A DNA stretch of 64,000 nucleotides, from contig JAQFVV010000021.1 of the NCBI GenBank assembly GCA_028023455.1, positions 3,059,351 through 3,123,350 on the forward strand, read 5' to 3'. Both the position numbers and the translations under genes were made by a program. Numbering within the stretch: position 1 is the first letter of the stretch; each line of letters begins with the position of its first letter. Positions 25,656-37,700 of the stretch are shown here, piece after piece. This DNA comes from Epiperipatus broadwayi (Eukaryota > Onychophora > Udeonychophora > Euonychophora > Peripatidae). Under the pieces are notes generated by a model, which was not told where the DNA came from, did no database searches, and was given only the letters and a program-made list of their open reading frames with translations.

Positions 25656-26227
25656 TTATATATATATATATATAATGTAGAGTTTAACTATTTGTTTTAT
25701 CAAAGAAAGGACATCATATAGGAAGTTCAAGAAAAAATGTGGGTTTCAACATGCTTGTAAAGATATCTTTTGAGATATTTCACTACTTTTTTTTTAATCC
25801 AAGTATATTTTATTCTGATATTTTATTTCCAAAAATATCTCAAAAATATCAGGATAACCCAAAATGCAGTGATTTCAAAAAGTTGTAGATATACCTTTAT
25901 GTCACCTACATTGTTAGTGCATTTCATGTGTTTTGTGAGATTACTTTGAGAACATGCCTAAAGATTTGATTTTTTTTTCAAAGTTTATTAAGATTCACAA
26001 TTATTTTTGCACAATAATTGTATAATAATTATTAAAAATCCAAATTATACATGATTACATATTTATTTTTCATGTATATGTTTTATTTTTAAAAATAGAA
26101 GGTAATAAGTTCTAGCATAATATTGGCAAAGTGATTTACAGTATTCTGATAATTACATATTTTCAAACTGATTGCTAAGGCATCATTAACTGACATTCTG
26201 TTAATTATATATTGACATATTGTAATA

Positions 26228-26228
26228 A

Positions 26229-26266
<38 letters not shown>

Positions 26267-26274
26267 CATTATGC

Positions 26275-26314
<40 letters not shown>

Positions 26315-26323
26315 GCATAATGT
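26228..26323. repeat. Two (TA)n runs in a perfect palindrome
   Basis: Two TA runs (26,231-26,265 and 26,279-26,310) are joined by ACATTATGCTTTAA. The reverse complement TTAAAGCATAATGT follows the second run, so 26,264-26,323 can form a long AT hairpin. Confidence 0.9.
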
Positions 26324-26581
26324 GATAGATTTGACAAAGATTGAGATTTTTCATTCATATTTTAGGAACAAATGACAATAAAAAAAGATTTCATTGATTT
26401 TATAAAACTAATCTGCTCCTAATTTCAGTGGTGTAAACATTCTTTATTTGGATTATGATATTATCTTTTTAATATTTACAAAGTTAAAATATGATTTTTA
26501 AAAATTTATTTCATTTATAAATGTACATTTCTACAAAATTGAGTCACATTTATTATATTTTAAAATTAAACACTGGTTCAA

Positions 26582-26795
26582 TCATCATCATCATTGTCAA
26601 CCATTCTCAATCCACTGCAGAATGAAGGTTTTTATAAATTCTGTCCATCTTCTCCAATCTCTAGCCACTATTATCCACATCAGTGCTGCACATTTTTTAT
26701 TTCATCCATCCATCTCACATGTAATCTCTTTCTGGGTCTTTTACAATCTCTTGGATATCCAGCCCATCTCCACTTCAGTCTCTTACTTTTTTAGT
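26582..26795 (-). pseudogene. RTE-like LINE 3' end, minus copy
   Basis: The minus strand matches the + strand tails at 28,705-29,010 and 58,962-59,275 from the start of the RLK block to the terminal (GAT)n. Shared landmarks are the coding for RKRPHVRWMDE-like residues, then a QWI end followed by GGTTGA and GATGATGATG. A segment of about 60 bp between the SWAGH region and the IPRD region is deleted here. Conceptual stops and indels make it non-functional. Confidence 0.75.
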
Positions 26796-27812
26796 GACTT
26801 AATACTAACTTTAAATATTGGAAACTTACAAAATGCTCATTAGGAGAACAATTACAATTTCCACAGTGCAGGAAAGTTAATTTTTTTACATGCCTATGAT
26901 ATTCTATCATCAATAAACTTCAATAAAAGGTATCAATCTTTTTTGAATAATTTTTACAACATATATAAGGATTCTTCTCAACTTACCCTCAAGTTTATCA
27001 GAAAACACTTTTTTAAGAAATTGGCTGCTATTTATTCACATTATATGACTAACTCGGTGTTAATGTTCTTTTACAGCAGTAGGTTCAAAGTCATCAGTCC
27101 AGCAAGATAACATATTGATTGATTTACAATCTTTCTTTTAAAATATAGTTGGACTACTAAATGTGATAGCTGATTTGATAGATTATTAAATTTGGAAAAT
27201 TATATCTTAAAATTGAGAGTGAAGTCATTAATGAGAAAGTTATATTACTTTCAGACATTAAATGTACTATCAAGGTGAATGTGGGCATGGTCTTTAACTC
27301 TAAGCAAATTATTTTCAATTCTTAAATGAAGATGTCATCTAAGGTAATTGGGAGTGCCAGATAAAATCAATTGAATCCTCGCTGTAGGCACTAGCTAATA
27401 CCCAGTTTATTTGAAGTTTGATAGTGCTAATAGAAATACTTTCATGTAGAGTTACCATATATGTAAGGAATAACATTAAATCAATAAATAAAAATCATAG
27501 GGTTTGCAATACAATAATATAGGTGATGCCAGAATTGTTTAGAATATTTAGACTGTCTTACAAAGATACAAATAGGGTCATCAATATTTGAGTTTATCAA
27601 TGGAAATGATAGAGAAAATGAAACATTGCTTTTATAGAGATTAGAGGAAATAACTGATATGTACGGGATCAATTGGGATTATTCCACACATGTTTGAATC
27701 CTATTGACTACACCATTTGATATGTGCAGGGAAAGATTGTAATCTAGATAGACATACATTCAATAATATTACTTTAATATTGAAATAAAATCCTTATTTC
27801 TACTTCATCTTC
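26796..27812. other. Unassigned AT-rich stretch
   Basis: No gene, RNA or repeat boundary recognised. Confidence 0.45.
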
Positions 27813-28058
27813 AAGTAATAAGTTACAAAGTGCACATTTCGCAAACCAGTGAAGCTCAATATTAACAGACTAAATAAAGATATTGAATAAATTTGCCTAA
27901 ATTACTACTCAGTCTTTAAAAATCACAACTCAAATCAATACCCCCAAGATAGGCTATGAATATGAGAACTAAAGGTTCCCAAAAGTGCTCAGCCTTATAA
28001 TTCCCTTAATATTGAGCTTCACCAGTTTGCGTAATGCTCAATTTGTAAATATTACTTT
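27813..28058. repeat. Palindromic MITE-like element, about 245 bp
   Basis: The left arm 27,813-27,885 (AAGTAATAAGTTACAAAGTG, CGCAAACCAGTGAAGCTCAA) and right arm 27,995-28,058 (TTGAGCTTCACCAGTTTGCG, AATTTGTAAATATTACTTT) are reverse complements around a loop of about 110 bp. There is no coding content. Confidence 0.8.
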
Positions 28059-28704
28059 AAATGAAACACATCAAGTTTTAATAACTTAACATTGAGTTTA
28101 TTTATTCAGAATAATGTATACATTGTAATAATGATTAGTAGGTTCAACTGGCACCTATCTGGTTTAATTTCAAAACAAATAATATTCATTACTGAACAGT
28201 TTATATATCGATTTAAACTCTTTCCACACTTTACTAAAAATATTTTTTTAATATCTATTCACTTTACTTAATGTTTATCATTTTACTTCTGTTACTTTCT
28301 ACATTGGTTTCACTAGAGATTTTAATAATTATGTTACTGCTCTCTTGCATCTTGAGTCAGTCGAATTGGATTTGACTGCATCTCTTTTCTCCTGCACTAT
28401 CTACTCTGCAACTTCACTTTCTGCACTGCACACATTCAATTGCTTTTATTTTACTCTATTACCATCACTAGTGTGCTTACTCACTACCATTAAAAGTTCT
28501 GTAGGAATTTTTAACAACTCTGCTAATTTGCATATTGTTAGACAATTTGTTATGCAGATTAGAATAAGTAGTTTACTTGCAATTTGCTTAATTCTACTTT
28601 TCTGCATACCATTATTTCAGAGAGCCACAGCACTGTCTGTATTGACCTGTTTTATATGCTCACACAATATATATTTAAGTGTAATAATGTGAGATCAAAA
28701 ATGC
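28059..28704. other. Unassigned stretch with an unsupported open frame
   Basis: A 115-codon open frame on the + strand (28,345-28,692) has no recognisable motif, no close partner elsewhere in the window and a composition that fits chance. It directly precedes the RTE-like tail but does not read like an RTE protein in any frame. Confidence 0.4.
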
Positions 28705-29010
28705 AATGTATGGGTAAGAGAACAAACAGGTGTTACTGACCTCATTGAAAAAAAATTAAAAGCCTGAAGTGGAGTTGGGCTGGACATATTGCTAGAAGAG
28801 ATGATAATAGATGAACAATTGAACTCTTAAGCTAAATTCCAAGAGACTTAAAAGACCCAGAAAGAGACCACATGTGAGATGAGTGAATGAAAGAAGAAAG
28901 TGTGCAAGTATAATGTGGAAAAGAGAAGCTAAAGATTGGAGAAGATGGATTGAACTTGGAGAGATCTTCATCTTGCAGTGGATTGATAATGGTTGATGAT
29001 GATAATGATG
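28705..29010 (+). pseudogene. RTE-like LINE 3' end
   Basis: Conceptual translation gives LKWSWAGHIARRDDNR, stop, TIELL, IPRDLK, then after a frameshift RKRPHVR. It continues toward a RRWIELG...LQWIDNG terminus and ends in a GATGAT-rich tail. This is the conserved C-terminal tail that follows the reverse transcriptase in RTE-like and related LINEs (WAGHIAR.DDNRW...PR..KR..GRP..RW.D.......W...A.DR..W..LGE....QW). No reverse transcriptase or endonuclease core is present, so this is a strongly 5'-truncated copy. Two nonsense codons and at least one frameshift show decay. Confidence 0.8.
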
Positions 29011-29902
29011 ACGAATAATTTGTTGACTGGTTTTTAATGATATATATAACTTTCTTAAATAAACACAAAAATCAGCCAGTACATAGCAAACACAGATTCA
29101 GTTCACTAAATTATCTTATTACTAAATTTAATAATCATGATTACCGAAACAAATGCCAATTCCCATTCAACATAAACATGTCACATACTTTTTATTCATT
29201 TGCTGCCTGCAATATATTAAAATATCAACCCCAAAATCCAAACAAATCCTGTAAGTTATCTGTAAAATGCATGTCCTGTTCATCAAAATAAGCTATCTTT
29301 CTCTATGAATTTATGTTTGTTATATTACTGCTTAAATATCCTGAGTTTTTTTTCTTTTTATGATGGTCACATATCTTTCTCTTTCTACCTTCTTCATTAT
29401 TTTCTTCCAATATTTTTAATAACCACAAAGATTATCCAAAATATTTTAACGGTTTACAAAATGATTCTGTTAATTTAAAATATAAAAATTCTTGATTTTG
29501 ACAGAATAAATTTAAAAATTGTTTTTATATGTACAGCATTTTTTGTAAAAACAATTATTTTTAATTAAAAATAAAACATTATATTAGAGTGAATATTTAA
29601 ATAACAAATATATTGTATTATAAGATTATACACGTTAGTTAAATTATTTTTGTCTTTTATTAGAGAAGTGACATTTAATTAATTCCATAAACAGCATATC
29701 CTTAAGGTGATCTTATTAAATTAAAGAATTAAAAGTATTATTGAAGTGTAATTTTTATTTTTTAAAAAAATGCTTTTTAAATATATATTAAGATTAATAT
29801 TATATAATAATTCTGAATTAGAGAAATAAAACTATAATTGCAAAGAATAGACTGATGATTTTGAATCCAAAATGAGATAAAAAGCTTTGAAAAATGATCA
29901 AC
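29011..29902. other. Unassigned AT-rich stretch
   Basis: No gene or repeat boundary recognised. Confidence 0.45.
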
Positions 29903-29918
29903 TTACATTGTATGTAAA

Positions 29919-30366
29919 TATAGGGGATTTAAACTCAGACTTTCAAACACCCACCAACTATCCACACTATCTCATACAACTGATACATATGACCACAGAC
30001 ATATAGAAAAGATAAATAATCACCAGTAAACGCATTTCATGCTAAAACAGCATTCATCAATTGGTGCAGATTATCATTTCCCACACATATATATAATCAG
30101 TGTTCAGTTATATATATGTGTGTGTGTGTGTATGTGTGCGTGTGTGTGTGTGTGGGAGATGATAATCTCGACCAACTGATGAATGCTGGTTTAGCATGAA
30201 ATACGTCTATTGGTTATTATTTATCTTTTCTACATGTGTGTGGTCATGTATATTAGCTGTATGAGATAGTGTAGATAGTCGGTGGGTGCTTAAAAGTCTG
30301 TGCTCAAATCCCCTATATTTACAATTAAAGCTCCAGGTTTGTGAAGAATGCCTGGTTTTCAAATAT
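29919..30366 (+). mobile_element. Family A element, complete with a 16-bp flanking repeat
   Basis: The element starts TATAGGGGATTTAAACTCAG and ends CCTGGTTTTCAAATAT. It is bounded on both sides by the identical 16-mer TTACATTGTATGTAAA (29,903-29,918 and 30,367-30,382), which reads as a target-site duplication. The first 190 bp or so are an inverted copy of the last 190 bp of the body, for example CATTCATCAATTGGTGCAGA against CAACTGATGAATGCTGG. The two halves meet at a TA/TG-rich centre near 30,105-30,160. Near each end is GAGTTCAAATCCC-like sequence, similar to a tRNA B-box but placed unlike a normal SINE promoter. There is no protein coding. Confidence 0.8.
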
Positions 30367-30382
30367 TTACATTGTATGTAAA

Positions 30383-31642
<1,260 letters not shown>

Positions 31643-31734
31643 AAAAGGAGATTGCCTTAACAACAGTTTGAAATTATTGATTGTTATTGATATTGGGATT
31701 GTCTAAGTGTTGACTGGTTTTTAATGATATATAT

Positions 31735-32360
31735 ATTATAAGGGATTTGAACACAGACTTTCAAACTCCCTTCAGCTACCCATTCTATCTCATACATCCA
31801 ATACACATAAGCACACACACGTACAAAAGATAAGTGGTCACAAATATATGTATTTCATTCTGAACCAGCACTCATCAGTTTGTCCAGATCATCTCCCACA
31901 CACATATATATGATTAGTGCTCAGTTTATATTAAAGAAGCAAGTCTTCAAATTTTAATGAGGGGTCAAATTCACTTAAGATCACCATAGGTATGACAATA
32001 ATATTGCCATCAATTTTGGATTTGGGTGTTCCATCAGATTCTCAGTGGCATAGATGGCTGAAGAATTGGAGGGTGGAATAGATTGACACCTGTCCAATAA
32101 AGTTTGAAGATTTGCTATCCTAATATAAACCAAGCACTGATTATATATGTGTGTGAGACATGATGATATGGACCAACTGATGAGCACTGGTTCAGCATGA
32201 AATATGTTTATTGATAGTCATTAAATTTTTTCACATCTGTGTGGTCATGTGTATCAGTTGTATGAGATAGAGTGGATGGCTGAAGGGAACTTGAAAGTCT
32301 GTGTTCAAATACCCTATAATTACAATTAAACTCCAGCTATATGAAGCATGCCTGTATTTC
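31735..32360 (+). mobile_element. Family A element with a long 5' inverted arm
   Basis: This is the longest copy seen. The left arm (31,735-31,970) is a reverse-oriented copy of the 3' half: GGGATTTGAACACAGACTTT, CTATCTCATAC, CAGCACTCATCAGTTTGTCC. The family body in + orientation follows from about 31,980 (TATGACAATAATATTGCCAT, ATGGCTGAAGAATTGGAGGG, CAACTGATGAGCACTGG) to TGCATTTCAAATA-like 3' sequence near 32,360. It is flanked by TA-rich DNA on both sides, so any target duplication is obscured. Confidence 0.8.
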
Positions 32361-32853
32361 AAATATATATATATATACGTGTGTATGTGTGTGTGTTGAT
32401 AAGAAGATTTTTGATATATTACAAATATAAGTGATATATTTTTCAGGTTCTTCCATATATAATTTTTATTATAAATATTGATCAAAATACTATAATTAAA
32501 GAATTTTTTTATTCGTCTTCAGCTTCATTTCAGTCACTCTTGGCTAAATTATACTAAAGTATTGTAAAAAAATTTATATCAGATCATATATAAAATTATT
32601 AAAACTGTTTTTATAGAAAGCAAATAAAACAATTGTTGTGGTCAAATAACTTTTACTTTATATTATTTATATATTAGATATAAATTGATTATTTGTGTAT
32701 TATTTTGTCTACCAAGCATGGCAGCTATTTTTTTTTAATTATACAATTTTAGGGACTCTACAAGTATTTGTTTATGTTTTGTTTTTTAGTTTCAATTTTA
32801 TTTTACCAAATATATGTTAGTCGTTGAGTTTTAAAAAATTAGTAAATCGATTA
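32361..32853. other. Unassigned AT-rich stretch
   Basis: No gene seen. The start contains a TA/TG run (32,363-32,396). Confidence 0.45.
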
Positions 32854-32969
32854 TCAAGCATTGGTAGCCGAGTGGTCAGCACAGTTACCTTGCAAACAAG
32901 CAATAGCTTGCAGATGGTTGTTGTGAATTCACTTCCTGGCCGATGCTTTGACATATGAAAAAAAAAAAT
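32854..32969 (+). repeat. tRNA-like SINE, copy 3 (best preserved)
   Basis: TCAAGCATTGGTAGCCGAGTGG carries a good tRNA A-box (TGGTAGCCGAGTGG against TRGYNNARNNGG). The body includes CTTGCAAACAAGCAATAGC, CACTTCCTGGCCGATGCTTT, and ends GACATATG followed by poly-A. It is the clearest copy of the family and would be the reference for its head. The expected B-box is degraded (GTGAATTCACTTCC). Confidence 0.7.
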
Positions 32970-33089
32970 TCCATTGAAAAAATTTATTTAAATTTTTTTT
33001 ATATTTATATTACAATGTGTTAAATACTGACATGCTTCAAACATTGTGTTAGTTTGTTTACATTCAGTGCCTTTATTTTTGTCACTACC

Positions 33090-33215
33090 ATTTTGGCAAA
33101 ATTATGAAAGTTTGGGATTTTCCTTTGACACAAGATAATGCAATGGAGTATTTCCAAAGGTATAAAATTTTGCCCTCCTGAAAAGTGTGTTAATGAGCAT
33201 AATATGGCACTATAT
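33090..33215 (+). pseudogene. Merlin/IS1595-type transposase N-terminal remnant
   Basis: The + strand reads MKVWDFPLTQDNAMEYFQRY and then KILP. After one shift of frame in the CCCTCC run it continues PEKCVNEHNMALYF. The pattern (F.LT.D.AIE(F/Y)...(R/K).(I/L)LP...C.N.H.M) is the N-terminal zinc-finger region of Merlin transposases and bacterial IS1595 relatives, which precedes the DDE catalytic domain. Nothing of the DDE domain is recognisable downstream, so this is a fragment or the surviving edge of a deleted element. The assignment is by motif memory only. Confidence 0.45.
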
Positions 33216-33409
33216 TTTTTGTATATATTTTTTATTTTTATACTAATAAGTTGAAGTCTGTGATAATGGGCCCAAATCACATTTTATGATTCTTATATTT
33301 TTATTATTTTTATATTAATAAGTTGACTTAATACAAAAAATAGTAAATAAAGTGAAAATATTATAATTAAGTTTTGAAGAAAATTTTCTTTTTAAAAATA
33401 ACAATATAA

Positions 33410-33560
33410 ATAAAGCTATAAACATTAAATGCTGCCACTTCTTGTCACCCATTTTGTTTTAAATATTTATTGTATGACCCTGAAACTGTATAATTAAAAG
33501 CATGGCAGCCATGATTGATGGGCAAGATAATACATAAGTGCCTAATTTTAAACTGGTTTG
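33410..33560 (+). repeat. Dispersed repeat shared with 54,057-54,240
   Basis: AAACATTAAATGCTGCCACT, CCCATTTTGTTTTAAATATT, ACTGTATAATTAAAA and GGGCAAGATAATACATAAGT recur in the same order, diverged, at 54,057-54,240 (directly after the ATT array there). As it follows the Merlin-like fragment by 200 bp, it may be part of the same element. Confidence 0.6.
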
Positions 33561-34845
33561 TATTAAAATAATATGGTAAAGCTGATCCTATTTGGAAGAA
33601 ATTTTTAAAAAAAAAACCATTAATCTGAATAGCTTATGCCTTATTTTATTTTATTTTTCAAATTTATCTACCATTTTTATTGGTGGAACAATAACATTAT
33701 TATAAATCAATGCTTACAGCATTTCTGTATCCATTTTTTATAGTATTCTAATTGATGGCTTGTGTTATCAAGCCAAAATGTCAATATATTTATAATAAAA
33801 ATTATATATGGATAATTCTGGAAATATATATATATATATATATATACACGCGAACAAATTTATAAATACTATAGTTACCATATTATTTTAATATAACTAA
33901 TTCAAATTTATATTTAAATAATATAAACTAAAAGTTATTTAAACACTAAAATTATTTTATTTGCTTTCAAGTGAACCAGTTTTAATAACTCTATATACGA
34001 CATGATATTAAAGCTTACAATATTATAATAGAACTTGGCCAATGATATTTGAAACTCAGTTGGACATAAACAAAAAAGTATTATTTAATATTAATGACAG
34101 TTAAATACTATGTTGAGAGAGTTGTGTAACCAATAAGTATATGTACCCCACTCTTGATATGAGTTTCATATCTTCATAAGATATCAACTACTGAAAAATG
34201 TATCAAATCTCTTTCATTATACAATAATTTCTTTCTCTGAATAACCTTCACCCATCAGATAAACTAGGTTTAAACACCTGAATCTTCCCATCATACAGAT
34301 TGTGAATCATAATATTTAAATAGAAACATTTTTCAAGGTGAGATTCAGATATTGTTCTCCAATACATATATATAATGTGAAAAAAGTCAGCCTAATATTT
34401 TTTTTCATTTATTGATAGCTGATGAAAATGTCGTGAATTAATTTGATTGGTTTGTAAACAAATCACATCACTGCATCCAATGCTTAAATAAGCAAATAGA
34501 ATATCAATAGTAAGTCTAATAAATATCATTTAATATCTATAAATGAGTGTTACCTTGGCAACAGACTGCTGTTATTCTATTCATTTATTTAAGCATTGTC
34601 TCTAGTAATAAAATTGATGTATGATAACCAAAATAACTATTGGTTTTAATTGTTTACTATATGCCTAACGTGCAAGTTGGACAGAGGGTCGTATAAGCTC
34701 TTTACTCATTTCGGTATTCATATAGACTACCTCAGTTGTATGATCAAATATACCATACAGATTTTTACTTTTATCACTGTATGAGATTTTAATAAGAGGT
34801 CAATTATATTTTTACTATAATTCTGGTAGCAGTTAGCCAATAGAT
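33561..34845. other. Unassigned stretch with an inverted pair
   Basis: No gene seen. CAATGCTTAAATAAGCAAAT (near 34,480) and its near reverse complement TTCATTTATTTAAGCATTG (near 34,580) suggest a small palindromic element of roughly 34,430-34,640, with weaker pairing outside. A TA run is at 33,826-33,846. Confidence 0.45.
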
Positions 34846-35115
34846 AGGGGAATGTGAACACAGACTTTCAATCTCCCTTCAGCCATTCATTCTATCTCAT
34901 ACAACCAATCCACCTGACCACGCACATGTGAAAAATATAATTGATCTCTAATATACATATTTCATGCTGGCGCCAACTGATGAGTGCCAGTTCGGCATGA
35001 AATACATATATGCTCATTTATCTTTTTCATATGTTTGTGATTATGTGTATTGGTTGTGCGAAATTAGAGTCTATGACTAAAAACAGCTTGAAAGTCTGTG
35101 TTTAAATCCCCTATA
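34846..35115. repeat. Family A palindromic copy
   Basis: It opens AGGGGAATGTGAACACAGAC and closes AAAGTCTGTGTTTAAATCCC. The centre is ATTTCATGCTGGCGCCAACTG followed by GATGAGTGCCAGTTCGGCAT, so the two arms meet with almost no body between them. Arms are about 130 bp each. Confidence 0.8.
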
Positions 35116-35901
35116 TTATAATTTAATAATACTAAAAAAAAATAATTAAATTACAAAATTATTTTTTCAAATGTCACTCCTTAATCTCTAGAAATAATTA
35201 GTATTTCAAAATATCTCCCTTAACTTCTAAAAATAAAATGCATTTGGAAGATATAATAATATTAAAATTAAAAAACATATGTATACAAAGATATAATTTA
35301 CAGAAAGTACATTTATATCCGTAAAGAAATAATAATGGGGGTAATGCCAACAAACAAAATAAATTCTTATCACTAATTTTAGAACTCATTAAAGTTTATA
35401 AGTACAAGTGCATGCTAACTCTGGATTTTCTGTTATGTGCACACTTACATTTCAGGTTCATTTGCTTAAATATCACAATTAATGCTTCTTCAGGTTAACA
35501 GCTAGTGATTGAATAAACTCAAGGGCTATCCATTTTCTTGGTTGATAGACTTCTTCTTTCAAGTTACTTAGCATATACATAAGTGAAATAATAATGCAAT
35601 TGTCTGTAACTTTTGGTCCTTAGGAAACAATGGCTATGAGAGTTAGAACATAATTAACAATGAACATTATTGACAATGGAACATATTAATCAGTGGAAGA
35701 GAAGAATTTGTTGATCTTATTTATAAATATTTCAAATTCTAACTGTCCTTTATATATATGGTTTATGTTGTTTAAAGGTTAATAAATGTTAATTAATTAG
35801 TACTATCATTAATTTCTTTTGACTTGTTTTTTCTTTCTTTTAACTTATTGGTATTTATATAAATTCATTTTAGAATACACAACAATGATGGCGCATATGT
35901 T
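35116..35901. other. Unassigned AT-rich stretch
   Basis: No gene or repeat boundary recognised. Confidence 0.45.
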
Positions 35902-36150
35902 CAAGCATAATTACATGAAATTTGTGCTCTAATTTTTTTAATTATTGATCTAAATTGTGGTTTTGTAATGAATGGCTATGATTGCATAGTTGTATGAAAT
36001 TTGCACTTTAATTTTACAATTATTGATGCAAATTATGACTTTGCATGTTTTAGTCATGTTTATTACATCGAGCATAATTATACAAAATTTGCACTTTAAT
36101 TATTTAATTATTGATGTAAATTGTGATTTTATAATGAATAGTCATATCAC
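35902..36150. repeat. Tandem repeat, three units of about 82-87 bp
   Basis: Units start near 35,902, 35,984 and 36,071. Each runs GCATAATTA/GCATAGTTG, GAAATTTGCACTTTAATT, AATTATTGATGYAAATTRTG, then ATGAATRGTCAT-like sequence. The units are diverged, so the array is old. A small open frame over the array is explained by the repeat. Confidence 0.75.
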
Positions 36151-37084
36151 AACCATGTGTAGATTAATCAATATCATTTATTCCTTGGATGTGTCAGTGG
36201 GGTTTTGGGGCAGTTCACAGAATTCAAAATGGTCATGAGTGCATACTAAATCAGTACCTAGATATTTTGTTCTCTCTTCTATAATAGATTATTTAACTAA
36301 CTTTTAGCAGTGAAAGACATTCTGAGAAGCAGGCCAATCATTTCTAGTGATTAATGCAATCAGCACCTATTAAAATAGGATTTATTCATTCATAATGGCC
36401 ATTTCTCTATAGCCATTCTGATTTTCCATTATTCTATTGGAATATTAACTACTCTTCACTAAGATTATGAACAATGGTTATAAACAGTCACTTATGATAA
36501 GCATATTATCATATTTTTCTTTTTATGAGTTAGCTTCCTTCACTCTAGGTCAACTTCAGGAAAAAAGAGAAAAAAAACAATGAAATAAACTCATTTCTAT
36601 AACCAACCAATTTTGGAACTACATAATGAGATATACACAGACAAATTAACAAAATTTTTACCCTAGATTTGCTTTTTCGTACCTCTTTCATTTTTAATTA
36701 ATTAATATTTTGACTTTCAAAAGAAATATCTTAACAGACTAATCCTTTTGCAGATCTGGTTATCTGCTAACAAAAGAGATTATTTTATCAAAGGAAAAGC
36801 TTTTTTTTTTAATTTTTATGAACAAAAAATATTATAACTTTACTTTTTAAAAAAAAAAAAAGTTTAATAAACCTGAATAACTTCTAACCAACAGACATTT
36901 TATACATATGTATGTAAATCTGCTCTTTTAAACAATAAATTAAATATAATTTTTAAAAAAATACAATTTGAAATGTTCTTTTTCTTTCTTTACTTTTTTT
37001 ATTTAAAAAAAATGCTCCTTTAGTTTCAATCCAGTAGAAATTGAATGTTTTTAATCCATGTTCTATAATGTTCTGGTACTATAG
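36151..37084. other. Unassigned AT-rich stretch
   Basis: No gene or repeat boundary recognised; several homopolymer runs. Confidence 0.45.
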
Positions 37085-37315
37085 ATATAAAATACAAAAC
37101 CATAAAACAATACAATACTAGATAAAAATCCAACTTTTACCAAAATCCTTACATGACCATGGTTTCATCTACTAACAAATAGATCTTCTCAAGTGAATAT
37201 CAAACTAAAGAAGCAACATATATATACAAAATAAACAAACCTTTCCATAATTCATTTCAAAAACCCACTTCCCTTTATATCAAAAATGTCTTCATAAGAT
37301 TGATTTGGTTTATAA
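37085..37315 (-). mobile_element. Inverted copy of PLE 3' end
   Basis: Read on the minus strand this is the same 3' terminal region as in the PLE at 40,940-41,885: the end of coding (ATCAATCTTATGAAGAC) followed by GAATTATGGAAAGGTTTGTT, GTTGCTTCTTTAGTTTGATA, TTCACTTGAGAAGATCTATT, ATCTAGTATTGTATTG and TTTTATGGTTTTGTATTTTA. It lies immediately upstream of, and opposite to, the endonuclease fragment at 37,337-37,660, which is the inverted layout also seen in the other two long PLE copies. Confidence 0.75.
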
Positions 37316-37336
37316 GAATAGTCATTTTTAGGAGGA

Positions 37337-37660
37337 ATGACAGTTGCATGGAAGAAAGGTTCTGAGTTGAATTCTTTACTGAATGGTTCAAAACAGTCAA
37401 TTGATAGTAAATCTATTCCCAGTATTGTTTATAAGATTCCTTGTAGTTGTAGTAAGATTAATATAGGTCAGAGTAAATTTAGCCTTAATGAAAGGATTAA
37501 AGTTCATATATGTAGAGTTAAATATAAGTATCATAACTCAGCTTTATATATTCATGAATTGAATAAAGGTCAAAATATTGTTTGACATTGCAATGGTTAT
37601 TTTTATGAAAAGAATAAATTAAAAAGAAGAATAAAAGAAATCTACTCTTGTGACTTGTGG
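37337..37660 (+). pseudogene. Penelope-like element GIY-YIG endonuclease domain
   Basis: The frame reads SIPSIVYKIPCSCSKINIGQ, then SKFSLNERIKVH, then YHNSALYIHELNKGQNIV and a stop. This is the start and middle of a PLE GIY-YIG endonuclease (VYKI(P)CSC.K.YIGQT..SL..R..EH.......NSA...H....H). After the stop at 37,585, the conceptual sequence NGYFYEKNKLKRRIKE continues in another frame and matches ATVIFYEKNELKRRVKE of the copy at 41,600-41,776. In the family this domain cuts target DNA for retrotransposition. INIGQS replaces the usual YIGQT, and the frame is broken, so activity is unlikely. No reverse transcriptase remains. Confidence 0.75.
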
Positions 37661-37700
37661 CTTCATTGCCATACACAGTGTGAATCATTTCAAATGTTTC

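Noticed and set aside
26594-26843. Two overlapping + strand open frames of 66 and 73 codons
   Set aside because: They lie antisense to the RTE-like 3' end, whose minus-strand reading matches two other copies in the window.
28345-28692. 115-codon open frame with hydrophobic stretches
   Set aside because: No motif, no partner copy, no start context or splice evidence; hydrophobicity follows from T-rich codons.
29919-30366. Family A as an ordinary DNA transposon with terminal inverted repeats
   Set aside because: Inverted-arm length varies from 25 to over 230 bp between copies, some copies have no arm, and the flanking duplication is 13-16 bp.
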